A model generated the notes under the pieces. The model was not told where the DNA came from, ran no database searches, and saw only the letters and a program-made list of their open reading frames with translations. 21,569 nt of DNA from an uncultured Collinsella sp. (GTDB lineage Bacteria > Actinomycetota > Coriobacteriia > Coriobacteriales > Coriobacteriaceae), in contig UQVT01000013.1 of NCBI GenBank assembly GCA_900544465.1, forward strand, positions 1 through 21,569. Reading direction: 5' to 3'. Positions 1 through 6,514 of the stretch are shown here, piece after piece (positions within the stretch are counted from its first letter, which is position 1; every line of letters begins with the position of its first letter). The translations under genes and the position numbers were made by a program.

Positions 1-90
1 GTCTATTCGACCCATACTATGTAGCTTGTGGCCGATGCCAAAGGGCGTGGTACCATAGCGCGAACGTGAAATCGGAAAAGTGAGGCCCAG

Positions 91-648
91 ATGGTCGATC
101 AGGAAAAAGTCGAGGCCGCCATTAAGCTGTTGCTTGAGGGCATAGGCGAGGACCCAACTCGTGAGGGCCTGCTGGAGACCCCGGCGCGCGTTGCCCGTAT
201 GTATGGTGAGATCGCCGGCGGTATGGATCAGAGTGCCGAGGAGCACCTGTCCAAAACCTTTGCCGTCGCTTCGAACGACTTGGTTATCGAGCGCGACATC
301 ACGTTCTACTCGCTGTGCGAACATCATCTGCTGCCGTTTTATGGCAAGGCCGCCATTGGTTATATCCCCAACGGCCGTGTCGCAGGGCTCTCTAAGCTTG
401 CCCGCACGGTTGAGGTCTACGCCCGTCGTCTGCAGCTGCAGGAGCAGCTGTGCGCACAGGTTGCCGATGCCCTCATGGAGTATCTCGCTCCCCAGGGAGC
501 GATTGTGCTCATGGAGGCTGAGCATATGTGCATGACCATGCGCGGCGTGCAAAAGCCTGGCACCAAGACCGTGACGCTCGCTCGCCGCGGCGTCTTTGAG
601 ACCGATCCCGCGCTCGAGGAGCGGTTCTTTAGGATGCTGGGCCGTTAG
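91..648 (+). CDS. folE: GTP cyclohydrolase I (FolE type IA)
   Basis: It converts GTP to 7,8-dihydroneopterin triphosphate, the first step of folate (tetrahydropterin) synthesis in the cytoplasm. The 185-aa length is normal for the compact bacterial enzyme. The family signature is visible: C76-E-H78-H79, then GYIPNGRVAGLSKLAR (90-105) and C147 in MCMTMRG. By analogy with the E. coli enzyme, C76, H79 and C147 bind zinc and H78 is catalytic. The ATG at 91 follows an AGTGAGG Shine-Dalgarno-like stretch. The next gene begins 1 bp after the stop and folB follows, so this is a folate operon. A TACTAT -10-like box at 15-20 could belong to its promoter, but any -35 lies outside the window. Confidence 0.97.
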   Translation: MVDQEKVEAAIKLLLEGIGEDPTREGLLETPARVARMYGEIAGGMDQSAEEHLSKTFAVASNDLVIERDITFYSLCEHHLLPFYGKAAIGYIPNGRVAGLSKLARTVEVYARRLQLQEQLCAQVADALMEYLAPQGAIVLMEAEHMCMTMRGVQKPGTKTVTLARRGVFETDPALEERFFRMLGR

Positions 649-649
649 C

Positions 650-1231
650 ATGAGGGTCGTCAACGACTTTACATCGAAGACCGATGAGGGGACGCCGCGT
701 CGCGGCTTCATGGCTTCGGGCCTGGCCCCCTTTGATGCCATGCCTCGCATTGATTACATTTGTGCCAACGGGCTGTTTCGGCGGCACCTGGGCAACATTG
801 CGCAGTTGGAATCGGGGCGCATCTTCTGCCGCCACGGTATTGACCATCTGCTCGATGTCGCTCGCATTATGTGGATCAAGAATCTCGAGGAACAGCTCGA
901 ATTTGACCGCGAGGTCATCTACGCCACGGCACTTCTTCACGATATCGGCAAAGATGAACAGTATGAATCGGGTATATCCCATGATGTTGCAAGCGAACGC
1001 GTCGCTGATGCGATTCTCGGCGGCATGCCCGATGATGTGGCGTTTGAGCCGGCCGATGCCGCAGCCATTAAGACGGCCATTCTGGGCCATCGAAAGCTGC
1101 GCGTGAACAGCCAACCGCTTGAGCGTCTGCTCTATGCGGCCGATAAAGCGTCGCGCGCCTGCTTTGCATGCCCCGCGCGCAATGCTTGCAACTGGAGCGA
1201 TGATAAAAAGAACCTGTCGATTCGCGTGTAG
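650..1231 (+). CDS. HD-domain metal-dependent phosphohydrolase in the folate operon
   Basis: Predicted 193-aa HD-superfamily hydrolase. The metal-binding pattern is complete: H62 and H66 (CRHGIDH), H97-D98 in LLHDIGKDE, H111, H147 (LGHRK) and D165 (AADKASR). A cysteine cluster near the C-terminus (C171, C174, C180, followed by W182) may be a second metal site. The ATG at 650 starts 1 bp after the folE stop without its own Shine-Dalgarno, which suggests translational coupling; M21 (710) is an alternative start. The substrate is not known from the sequence. Its place between folE and folB suggests a pterin phosphate: HD-family MptB is a pterin cyclic-phosphate diesterase in archaeal methanopterin synthesis, and the step between FolE and FolB needs a phosphohydrolase. 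It could equally be a general nucleotide phosphatase. Confidence 0.85.
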   Translation: MRVVNDFTSKTDEGTPRRGFMASGLAPFDAMPRIDYICANGLFRRHLGNIAQLESGRIFCRHGIDHLLDVARIMWIKNLEEQLEFDREVIYATALLHDIGKDEQYESGISHDVASERVADAILGGMPDDVAFEPADAAAIKTAILGHRKLRVNSQPLERLLYAADKASRACFACPARNACNWSDDKKNLSIRV

Positions 1232-1274
1232 TTAGTTTGCGCGGTCGGGGTTCTAAACGAAGGAGACGATCGCG

Positions 1275-1760
1275 ATGAGCAATAAGAAACTGCCCGAGAA
1301 TGCAACCAAGACTGAAGGTGCCGAGCTCGCCCGCCGTGGAAGGGGCGAAATATCCACCGCAACGGCGGTACCCCACGTGAGCTATGACGATCTGCGCCAT
1401 GCCGACCGCATCACCGTTGAAGGTCTCGAAGTCTTTGCCAACCACGGCGTGTATCCCGAGGAGAACGCGCTGGGCCAGAAGTTCATCGTGTCCTTGGTGC
1501 TCTATGCCGACCTGCGTGCAGCGGGGGAGCACGATAACCTGGACGCCTCGATTGACTATGGCTCGGTGTGCCACGATGTCGATGGCTATCTGCGCGAGCA
1601 TACGTTTAAGCTCATCGAGGCTGCAGCCGAGGGTGTGGCCTCGATGCTGCTACGTCGTTACCCCCTGCTGCTTGGCGTGCGTGTTAAGCTCGATAAGCCT
1701 TGGGCGCCCGTCGGTCTTCCCCTGGCAAGCTGCGGCGTCGAGATCGAGCGCGTGCGCTAA
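1275..1760 (+). CDS. folB: Dihydroneopterin aldolase
   Basis: It cleaves 7,8-dihydroneopterin to 6-hydroxymethyl-7,8-dihydropterin and glycolaldehyde in folate synthesis. The core spans about residues 43-160 of 161. It shows HGVYPEENALGQKF (57-70), whose E63 aligns with the catalytic Glu of S. aureus FolB; Y95 in DYGSV; and K141 in VKLDKPWAP, the catalytic Lys. The first ~42 residues are an unusual polar extension, as typical FolB is about 120 aa. The ATG at 1275 has an AGGAG 9-10 bp upstream, which supports this start. No folK or folP is seen downstream; the convergent YgjP gene ends 6 bp away, so those genes must lie elsewhere, possibly upstream of the window. Confidence 0.93.
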   Translation: MSNKKLPENATKTEGAELARRGRGEISTATAVPHVSYDDLRHADRITVEGLEVFANHGVYPEENALGQKFIVSLVLYADLRAAGEHDNLDASIDYGSVCHDVDGYLREHTFKLIEAAAEGVASMLLRRYPLLLGVRVKLDKPWAPVGLPLASCGVEIERVR

Positions 1761-1766
1761 CCGACG

Positions 1767-2543
1767 CTAGAGCTCGTTGGCGGGCGGTTTTTTGAGCCGC
1801 TGCGACAGAACCCTATTGTTGGGACAGTACGTGTCGAGCAGGGCATGGAACCGCTGATTGTGGCTTGGCTCGAGCAAATGGACGAGCTCGTGGGCGACAA
1901 CCATGTCAAGGCACTCGACGGGGTAGGCGGCAAGTTCGCGTGCAATGCGAATGGTGCCGGTTTTGGGCGTGCATGAGCCCCAGCGCGTTTTCATGCTGCG
2001 TACGGAAACGCGGGAAATGGCGACACCCATTGCGATTTCGTATGCGTGCACCATATCGCGCAGCGCCGATGTGACTTCGGACGTATAGAGCTGGTCGATG
2101 TGGATCTGGAGTTCTTTGGGCGTTAGGCCGTCGAGGGCTGTGCGCTGCTTTGCCTGCGTGCACCCACTTGGCTCGTCGGTACCCATAAAACTTGCGAAGG
2201 TAGCCTGCTTGGGCCGCGGTGCGGGTGGCTCAAAGTTGTGATCGAGTGCATCCTGAACGGTGATGGGTTTGCCCCAAAGCGCAATGATGGACGAGGGACT
2301 GAGCGGCTCTCGCGCCGTCGCCTGACGTTGCTCGCGCTGGGCAAGTCGGCTGATAATCCAGGCGCTGTTGCGCTTCACAAACGCTTCGATACGCTCGCGG
2401 CTGGCGCCGAGCGGTGCACTGGCGTGGACCTCACCGCTCGATGTGACGCGTAGGTTGAAGTTCTTGACGCGCTTTTTGGTAACGATGACGGGGATGGGCG
2501 TCCCATCCGGTCGGGATGCGGAAATCGTAAACTGCTGCGTCAA
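1767..2543 (-). CDS. YgjP-like (DUF45) metal-dependent hydrolase
   Basis: Predicted zinc metalloprotein of the YgjP/WLM-like clan, 258 aa from the preferred start. The family block is clear: RWGSC (187-191), IRIARELAAYP, then VVAHELVHLLEPSHNQRFH with H218-E219-x-x-H222 and a third ligand H228. The biological substrate of the family is unclear. I chose the TTG at 2543 because it has a GAAGGA ribosome site (2550-2555) at good spacing. A longer reading frame to 2606 (TTG) would run through a strong hairpin (2566-2601) and has no ribosome site. The gene is downstream of the dipeptidase on the same strand and converges on folB. Confidence 0.85.
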   Translation of the reverse strand: MTQQFTISASRPDGTPIPVIVTKKRVKNFNLRVTSSGEVHASAPLGASRERIEAFVKRNSAWIISRLAQREQRQATAREPLSPSSIIALWGKPITVQDALDHNFEPPAPRPKQATFASFMGTDEPSGCTQAKQRTALDGLTPKELQIHIDQLYTSEVTSALRDMVHAYEIAMGVAISRVSVRSMKTRWGSCTPKTGTIRIARELAAYPVECLDMVVAHELVHLLEPSHNQRFHALLDTYCPNNRVLSQRLKKPPANEL

Positions 2544-2565
2544 AAGCGGTCCTTCAGATTGGGGA

Positions 2566-2601
2566 CGGGCCGGCATGTCGACCGTTCGGCATGCCGGCCC
2601 G
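2566..2601 (-). terminator. Perfect 12-bp inverted repeat between dipeptidase and ygjP-like gene
   Basis: Arms CGGGCCGGCATG (2566-2577) and CATGCCGGCCCG (2590-2601) are perfect complements around a 12-nt loop. The hairpin follows the dipeptidase stop by 16 bp. No T-tract follows on the minus strand (TCCCCAATC), so it is not a canonical intrinsic terminator. It may protect or process the mRNA, or serve as an operator. Confidence 0.5.
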
Positions 2602-2617
2602 CTCAAGGGATGTGAAA

Positions 2618-3631
2618 TTAATAACGCTCAAAGAAGGCAAGCGCGTTGTCGCTGCAGAGCTTCTGCATCACGGTCTTGCCAAAGTGCTTGGAGAGCATGT
2701 TCTGGAACTCGGGCATCTTGCTGGCATCGGAGAGGAAGGCGGGCACCGTGGCACCGTCCCAGTCGCCGCCGAGCGCGATGACGTCCTCGCCGCCCAGGTC
2801 GAGCCAGTGCTCGATATGTGCCGCTAGCTGGTCGAAGGTGACGTCTGCGGCGGTCTTGTCGGTTGCGTCGTTGAAAAGGAACTCGCTGCAGTAGTTGAGG
2901 CCGACGATACCGCCCATGTCGCGAATGGTGCGGAACTGGTCGTCGGTAAGGTTGCGTTTGACGCCGCAAACCGCACGGGAGTTGGAGTGGCTGGCGACGA
3001 AGGGACGTGTGGCGTGGGCGACAACCTCGTCAAAGCACTCATCGTTGAGGTGGGAGACGTCAAGCACCATGCCGGCGTGCTCCATCTGCGTAAGTGCCTC
3101 GATGCCGGCGGCGGTGAGGCCGGCGTGGGTATCGTGTCCGCTCGCGAGCGGTCCCTGCGCATTCCAGCTGAGCGATGACATGAGTACGCCCAAGCTCTTG
3201 AGCACCTCGATCAGCGCGGGGTCCTCGGCAAAGAACGTGGCGTTTTCGATGGTGTGGATGCAGGCGACCTTGCCGTCTTTGAGCGCGGGGCGAATGTCTG
3301 CGGCGCTGCGCACGTTGACCATGCGGTCGTGGTTGAGCATTGCCTGGCCGCTCATATGCGCCATGATCTGCGCCTGGAAGCGCGCGGCGTGGGCGGTGGG
3401 AATCTCGTCGGGGACAAACGTGGCGAAGCACTGTGCCCATGGCGTGTTGCCGATCTTTGCGAGCGAGATGGCGCAGGCGTTGCCCTCGATGAGGTCGAAA
3501 TCTTGCGGATGCGTTTCGTCGCCGGGGAAATAACCGTCGGTGCCGGCGGTAAAGCGCAGGTCGAGATCGAGCGTGGCCCAGCCGATGCGGTCGGCGGTGT
3601 CGCAGTGTAGGTCAAATACGGGATATGCCAT
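2618..3631 (-). CDS. Membrane dipeptidase family (peptidase M19)
   Basis: Zinc dipeptidase of the renal-dipeptidase family, 337 aa, hydrolysing dipeptides and probably cytoplasmic, since no signal peptide is visible. The six metal and catalytic positions of the human enzyme have counterparts: H9 and D11 (FDLHCDT), E129 (HTIEN), H194 (DVSHLND), H215 (SHSNSRA) and D290 (LGGDWDG). The ATG at 3631 has GGAGGA immediately upstream, so the in-frame codon at 3661 is not the start. Some M19 members cleave D-amino-acid or cysteinyl-glycine dipeptides; the exact substrate cannot be read here. It diverges from the slyD-type gene across a 120-bp intergenic region in which I could not fix a promoter. Confidence 0.92.
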   Translation of the reverse strand: MAYPVFDLHCDTADRIGWATLDLDLRFTAGTDGYFPGDETHPQDFDLIEGNACAISLAKIGNTPWAQCFATFVPDEIPTAHAARFQAQIMAHMSGQAMLNHDRMVNVRSAADIRPALKDGKVACIHTIENATFFAEDPALIEVLKSLGVLMSSLSWNAQGPLASGHDTHAGLTAAGIEALTQMEHAGMVLDVSHLNDECFDEVVAHATRPFVASHSNSRAVCGVKRNLTDDQFRTIRDMGGIVGLNYCSEFLFNDATDKTAADVTFDQLAAHIEHWLDLGGEDVIALGGDWDGATVPAFLSDASKMPEFQNMLSKHFGKTVMQKLCSDNALAFFERY

Positions 3632-3751
3632 GGTTCCTCCGGTTGCAGCGTTTCTTTGCAAACTGTCATTGAATTGTATGACTAGGGTATAGTTAGCGCC
3701 ATATGTTCACGGCGGCCCGCGTTGTGCGCCGCCCTTATCACGGAGGTTACC

Positions 3752-4180
3752 ATGTCCAACCAGGGCAAGAAGGTCAAGACCCATTATCGCGGCACGCTCG
3801 ATGACGGCACGCAGTTCGATAGCTCCTACGATCGCGGCGAGCCGCTGGAGTTCACCTGCGGCGCCGGTCAGATGATCAAGGGCTTCGACGCCGCTGTTGT
3901 CGACATGCAGGTGGGCGAGAAGAAGACCGTGCACATCCCGGCTGCCGATGCCTACGGCGAGCACAATCCCGAGATGGTTATTACCTTCCCGGCCGAACAG
4001 GTTCCCAACATCGAGCAGATCGAGAAGGGCATGAAGCTTTTCCTGTCCACGCCGAGCGGTATGCCCGTCCCCGCCGTGGTCATCGACGTTACGTCCGAGG
4101 CCGTGACGCTCGACGCCAACCACGAGCTGGCCGGCAAGGACCTCAACTTTGATATCGAGCTCGTCGAGGTCGAGGGTTAG
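3752..4180 (+). CDS. slyD: SlyD-type FKBP peptidyl-prolyl cis-trans isomerase
   Basis: A 142-aa FKBP-fold prolyl isomerase and chaperone. The FKBP half reads GTLDDGTQFDSSYDRGEPLEF (14-34) and GAGQMIKGFDAAVVDMQVGE. An insert-in-flap chaperone domain starts at AYGEHNPE (67-74) and ends at VTLDANHELAGKDLNFDIELVEVE, which is the SlyD arrangement. The His/Cys-rich nickel-binding tail of E. coli SlyD is absent; the protein ends right after the fold. The ATG at 3752 has GGAGG 6 bp upstream. The gene directly precedes a UreE-like nickel chaperone (3-bp gap), which fits the known SlyD link to nickel-enzyme maturation. Confidence 0.9.
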   Translation: MSNQGKKVKTHYRGTLDDGTQFDSSYDRGEPLEFTCGAGQMIKGFDAAVVDMQVGEKKTVHIPAADAYGEHNPEMVITFPAEQVPNIEQIEKGMKLFLSTPSGMPVPAVVIDVTSEAVTLDANHELAGKDLNFDIELVEVEG

Positions 4181-4183
4181 AGT

Positions 4184-4762
4184 ATGCCCGAGCGCTTGGT
4201 TTCGACGACATGCTTGGGAAATCTCAACGATCCGTCCTATGAACTCCTGCTCCGCCGGAATTTGGGCGGCGTCTTTGAAGTTGACGAGCTACTGCTCGAT
4301 TGGGACCAGGCTGACACGCGCGCGTTTGTGGGTGTGACGGAGCTGGGGCGCACGGTCGATGTTCGGCTGGATGCTGCCGACGGCGGTCGTCTTACCGACG
4401 GCGACGTGCTCGCCATCGACCGTTCGGGCATGGTGCCCGTGGCGGTTGTCGTGCGCCTGCGCAGTGCCGAGGTTTATTTGGTCGAAGTCGACCGCATGGA
4501 CCCGATTGCGCTCGCGCATGCGTGCTGGGAGATCGGCAATATGCACGCGCCGCTTTTCCGAGGCGATTCGGACGAGTATACCGTGCGCATGTATACGCCG
4601 GTGCAGCCTGTTTTGGGCCGCATGCTCCGGGGCGTCGAGGGCGTTCGGCTCTCGGTGGTTACCCGTGAACTCGATGCGGACCGGCGCTTTGCGTCGAGTG
4701 CGGCGGATGCCGTTGTGAGTATGGCTCCCGACTTTACGATCGTAAAAAAGGCGCGCGGTTAA
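4184..4762 (+). CDS. UreE-like nickel metallochaperone
   Basis: A 192-aa protein that reads as UreE, the chaperone that carries nickel to urease. The N-terminal half (about 33-80) has the UreE_N pattern, ending in GGRLTDGDVLAID. The C-terminal half has DPIALAHACWEIGNMHAPLF (106-125), matching the family block around GNRHVPLQ; H121 corresponds to the conserved dimer-interface nickel-binding His. This is followed by the LGRMLRGVEGVRL helix. The usual His-rich tail is missing (ends VKKARG). No ureABC or other ureFGD gene is in the window. It starts 3 bp after slyD with a GAGG-like ribosome site inside the slyD end, so the two are co-translated. Family assignment is from motif memory; the nickel role is inferred. 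Confidence 0.72.
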   Translation: MPERLVSTTCLGNLNDPSYELLLRRNLGGVFEVDELLLDWDQADTRAFVGVTELGRTVDVRLDAADGGRLTDGDVLAIDRSGMVPVAVVVRLRSAEVYLVEVDRMDPIALAHACWEIGNMHAPLFRGDSDEYTVRMYTPVQPVLGRMLRGVEGVRLSVVTRELDADRRFASSAADAVVSMAPDFTIVKKARG

Positions 4763-4772
4763 CGTGCGTATG

Positions 4773-4817
4773 AGTAAGACGGACTTTGAGAGGCAGCTAT
4801 TCAAAGTCCGTCTTACT
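4773..4817. repeat. Perfect 17-bp inverted repeat (hairpin) between ureE-like and cof genes
   Basis: Arms AGTAAGACGGACTTTGA (4773-4789) and TCAAAGTCCGTCTTACT (4801-4817) are exactly complementary around an 11-nt loop. It follows the ureE-like stop by 10 bp and ends 29 bp before the next ATG. No T-tract follows on either strand, so it is not a classical intrinsic terminator, though it may still end or stabilise the slyD/ureE-like transcript. Confidence 0.85.
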
Positions 4818-4846
4818 GTTGATGAGGTGCTTTGGGGGGAAAGCAT

Positions 4847-5644
4847 ATGGGTCTTGAGGGGATCAAGCTGATTGCATGCGATTTGGACGGCACGTTGCTG
4901 CATCCGGGGGAGCACGAGCCGCGTTCCGAGGCCTTTGAGCTCATCGATGAACTGCATCGTCGCGGCATTGTGTTTATGCCGGCGAGCGGTCGTCAATATG
5001 CGAGCTTGCGCCATCTGTTTGCCCCGGTGGCCGATGAGCTCGCCTATGTGTGCGAAAACGGAGCCCTGGTGATGAGCGAGGGACGTGCCGTTGTCAAGCG
5101 TTCCATGAAGCGTAGCCTTGCTATGGATGTCGCGAATGCCGTGGTTGCGTATCCCCATGCCGACGTGACCCTTTCGTGTGAGGGACATCTCTACACCATG
5201 AGCGGCAACGATGCGTTCGTCGACCATTTGCGCTATGAGGTCCACTGCGATGTGGCGGTGGTCGACCGCCCCGAGGACATCGACGAGGACGTCATTAAGA
5301 TTGCCTTCCAGACGCCCGAGGCGGATCAGCCGGCGGCCCTGGAGTATTTCGAGCGCCTCTTTAGCGACCGTGTCGACGTGATGACGTCGGGAACCGAGTG
5401 GACGGACTTTATCGGCTTTGATTCGGGCAAGGGTTCCGCGCTTGCCGATTACGGTCGCGCCTTGGGTATTTCGCCCTATGAGATGATGGCGTTTGGCGAT
5501 AACGAAAACGATCGCGACATGCTCAACGTCGTGGGCCATCCCTATCTGATGGAGAACTGCAACCCCACCATGCGCGACATCAACGACCGCGTCCGTTACG
5601 TGCACACGGTCGAAGAAGAGCTGCGTCGCCTGCTTGCCGAGTAG
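4847..5644 (+). CDS. Cof-type HAD-IIB family hydrolase
   Basis: A 265-aa HAD phosphatase, probably acting on a sugar phosphate, nucleotide or flavin phosphate; the substrate cannot be set from sequence. Motif I is CDLDGTLL with D12 (nucleophile) and D14. Motif II is S47 in PASGRQ. Motif III is K195 in DSGKGSAL. Motif IV is GDNENDRDML with D218 and D222. The large type IIB cap lies between motifs II and III. The ATG at 4847 is preceded by GGGGGGAAAG at normal spacing, so an in-frame TTG at 4832 is not needed. It is convergent with perR. Confidence 0.93.
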   Translation: MGLEGIKLIACDLDGTLLHPGEHEPRSEAFELIDELHRRGIVFMPASGRQYASLRHLFAPVADELAYVCENGALVMSEGRAVVKRSMKRSLAMDVANAVVAYPHADVTLSCEGHLYTMSGNDAFVDHLRYEVHCDVAVVDRPEDIDEDVIKIAFQTPEADQPAALEYFERLFSDRVDVMTSGTEWTDFIGFDSGKGSALADYGRALGISPYEMMAFGDNENDRDMLNVVGHPYLMENCNPTMRDINDRVRYVHTVEEELRRLLAE

Positions 5645-5659
5645 GCACGTCCCAAACAT

Positions 5660-6040
5660 CTACCGGCAGTCGGGGCAGAGACCCTCGAAGATGGTGTAGT
5701 GCGACGTGACGTGCCAGCCGATTTGCTCGGACGCCTTGGCGTCGAGCTGGGCATCGAAGGGGAGCGGTACGTCGATGACGCGGCTGCACGAGGTGCAGAT
5801 GATATGTGCGTGCGGCTCGATGGTGCGATCGAAGCGACTTCCGCCCGGCGTCTTGATGGAGAGAATCTCGCCGGCGTCGGCCAAGAGATTGAGGTTGCGG
5901 TAGACCGTACCGCGGCTGATTTTGTCATCCTGCGCGCGCACGACGTTGTAGATTTCGTCGGCGGTGGGATGGTTATAGCTTTGGCGCACGGCGTCAAGAA
6001 CCAGCTTTCGCTGCCTGGTATTCCTTCTTTGCACCGCCAT
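5660..6040 (-). CDS. perR: Fur-family regulator, PerR type
   Basis: A 126-aa winged-helix metalloregulator. The DNA-binding half includes HPTADEIYNVV and SRGTVYRNLNLL. Structural zinc ligands are C82-x-x-C85 and C122-x-x-C125. Aligned on that first pair, the B. subtilis PerR regulatory ligands have counterparts here: H24 (H37), D71 (D85), H77 (H91), H79 (H93) and D90 (D104). Asp rather than Glu at the last position is the mark of peroxide-sensing PerR. The call is therefore PerR rather than Fur or Zur, though a broader role is possible. The ATG at 6040 has GAGG upstream. It lies 61 bp downstream of the acylphosphatase gene and has its own candidate promoter-operator. Confidence 0.88.
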   Translation of the reverse strand: MAVQRRNTRQRKLVLDAVRQSYNHPTADEIYNVVRAQDDKISRGTVYRNLNLLADAGEILSIKTPGGSRFDRTIEPHAHIICTSCSRVIDVPLPFDAQLDAKASEQIGWHVTSHYTIFEGLCPDCR

Positions 6041-6076
6041 GCGCCTCGCCTCTTTTCTATTAACGGTCGTAGGTAA

Positions 6077-6105
6077 ATGATACCGTATTTAGCACACAAT
6101 ACTAA
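6077..6105 (-). promoter_or_regulatory. Candidate perR promoter with overlapping inverted-repeat operator
   Basis: On the minus strand TTAGTA (6105-6100), a 17-bp spacer and TATCAT (6082-6077) resemble a sigma70 promoter with a weak -35. An imperfect inverted repeat, TTAGCACACAATACTAA on the plus strand (6089-6105), overlaps the -35 and spacer, as expected for an autoregulatory Fur/PerR-type box. It does not closely match the canonical box, so this is tentative. Confidence 0.35.
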
Positions 6106-6512
6106 TAACGAGGTGTGAAACCGTCTTCATTGGCAAGTGGGGCTCGGGCCTGGGCGTCTACGAGGCGAAAACGTGTTCCCATGCGCTCGTAGGAGGCATG
6201 AAGCGCCTCGAGATGAGATAGGACGTTTGCCGGAGCTCCCTGTATCTCCATCTCGACTGAGCCGTCTTCCATATTACGCACCCAGCCGGTGAGGGAGCGT
6301 GCCTGCGCGAGGTTGGTGTTGGTAAAGCGAAAACCAACGCCTTGGACTTGCCCCGCCCAGCGTAGGAAATAGCGCAGGGGAGTGTCTTGAGTGGCCTCGT
6401 CGCTTGCGAGCACAGTAAGTCTGCGGCGCAGCTCGAGCTCGACGTTTGATGGTTTTTGGGGTTCTCGACTGCCGCCGATGACGCTGGAGAAGAACGTATC
6501 GAAGAGACCCAT
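6102..6512 (-). CDS. Acylphosphatase with N-terminal extension
   Basis: Predicted acylphosphatase, which hydrolyses carboxyl-phosphate bonds such as acetyl or carbamoyl phosphate. The roughly 90-aa domain covers about 47-136 of 136 aa. It has GQVQGVGFRFTNTNLAQ, with R62 as the phosphate-binding Arg, and GWVRNMEDGSVEMEIQG with the catalytic N80. The first ~45 residues (MGLFDTFFSSVIGG...) are an uncommon extension with a short hydrophobic start; I do not recognise them. The ATG at 6512 lies 2 bp after the stop of the upstream Gfo/Idh gene, so the two are co-transcribed. Confidence 0.88.
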   Translation of the reverse strand: MGLFDTFFSSVIGGSREPQKPSNVELELRRRLTVLASDEATQDTPLRYFLRWAGQVQGVGFRFTNTNLAQARSLTGWVRNMEDGSVEMEIQGAPANVLSHLEALHASYERMGTRFRLVDAQARAPLANEDGFTPRY

Positions 6513-6514
6513 CG

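Noticed and set aside
3656..3693. Promoters for the divergent dipeptidase and slyD genes (TTGCAA, TATGAC and TATAGT boxes)
   Set aside because: Spacings are 13 or 15 bp or the -35 is poor, so no pair is convincing.
4289..5659. A 456-codon minus-strand frame across the ureE-like and cof genes
   Set aside because: It spans two genes and a 17-bp hairpin and has no recognisable domain; a GC-driven shadow.
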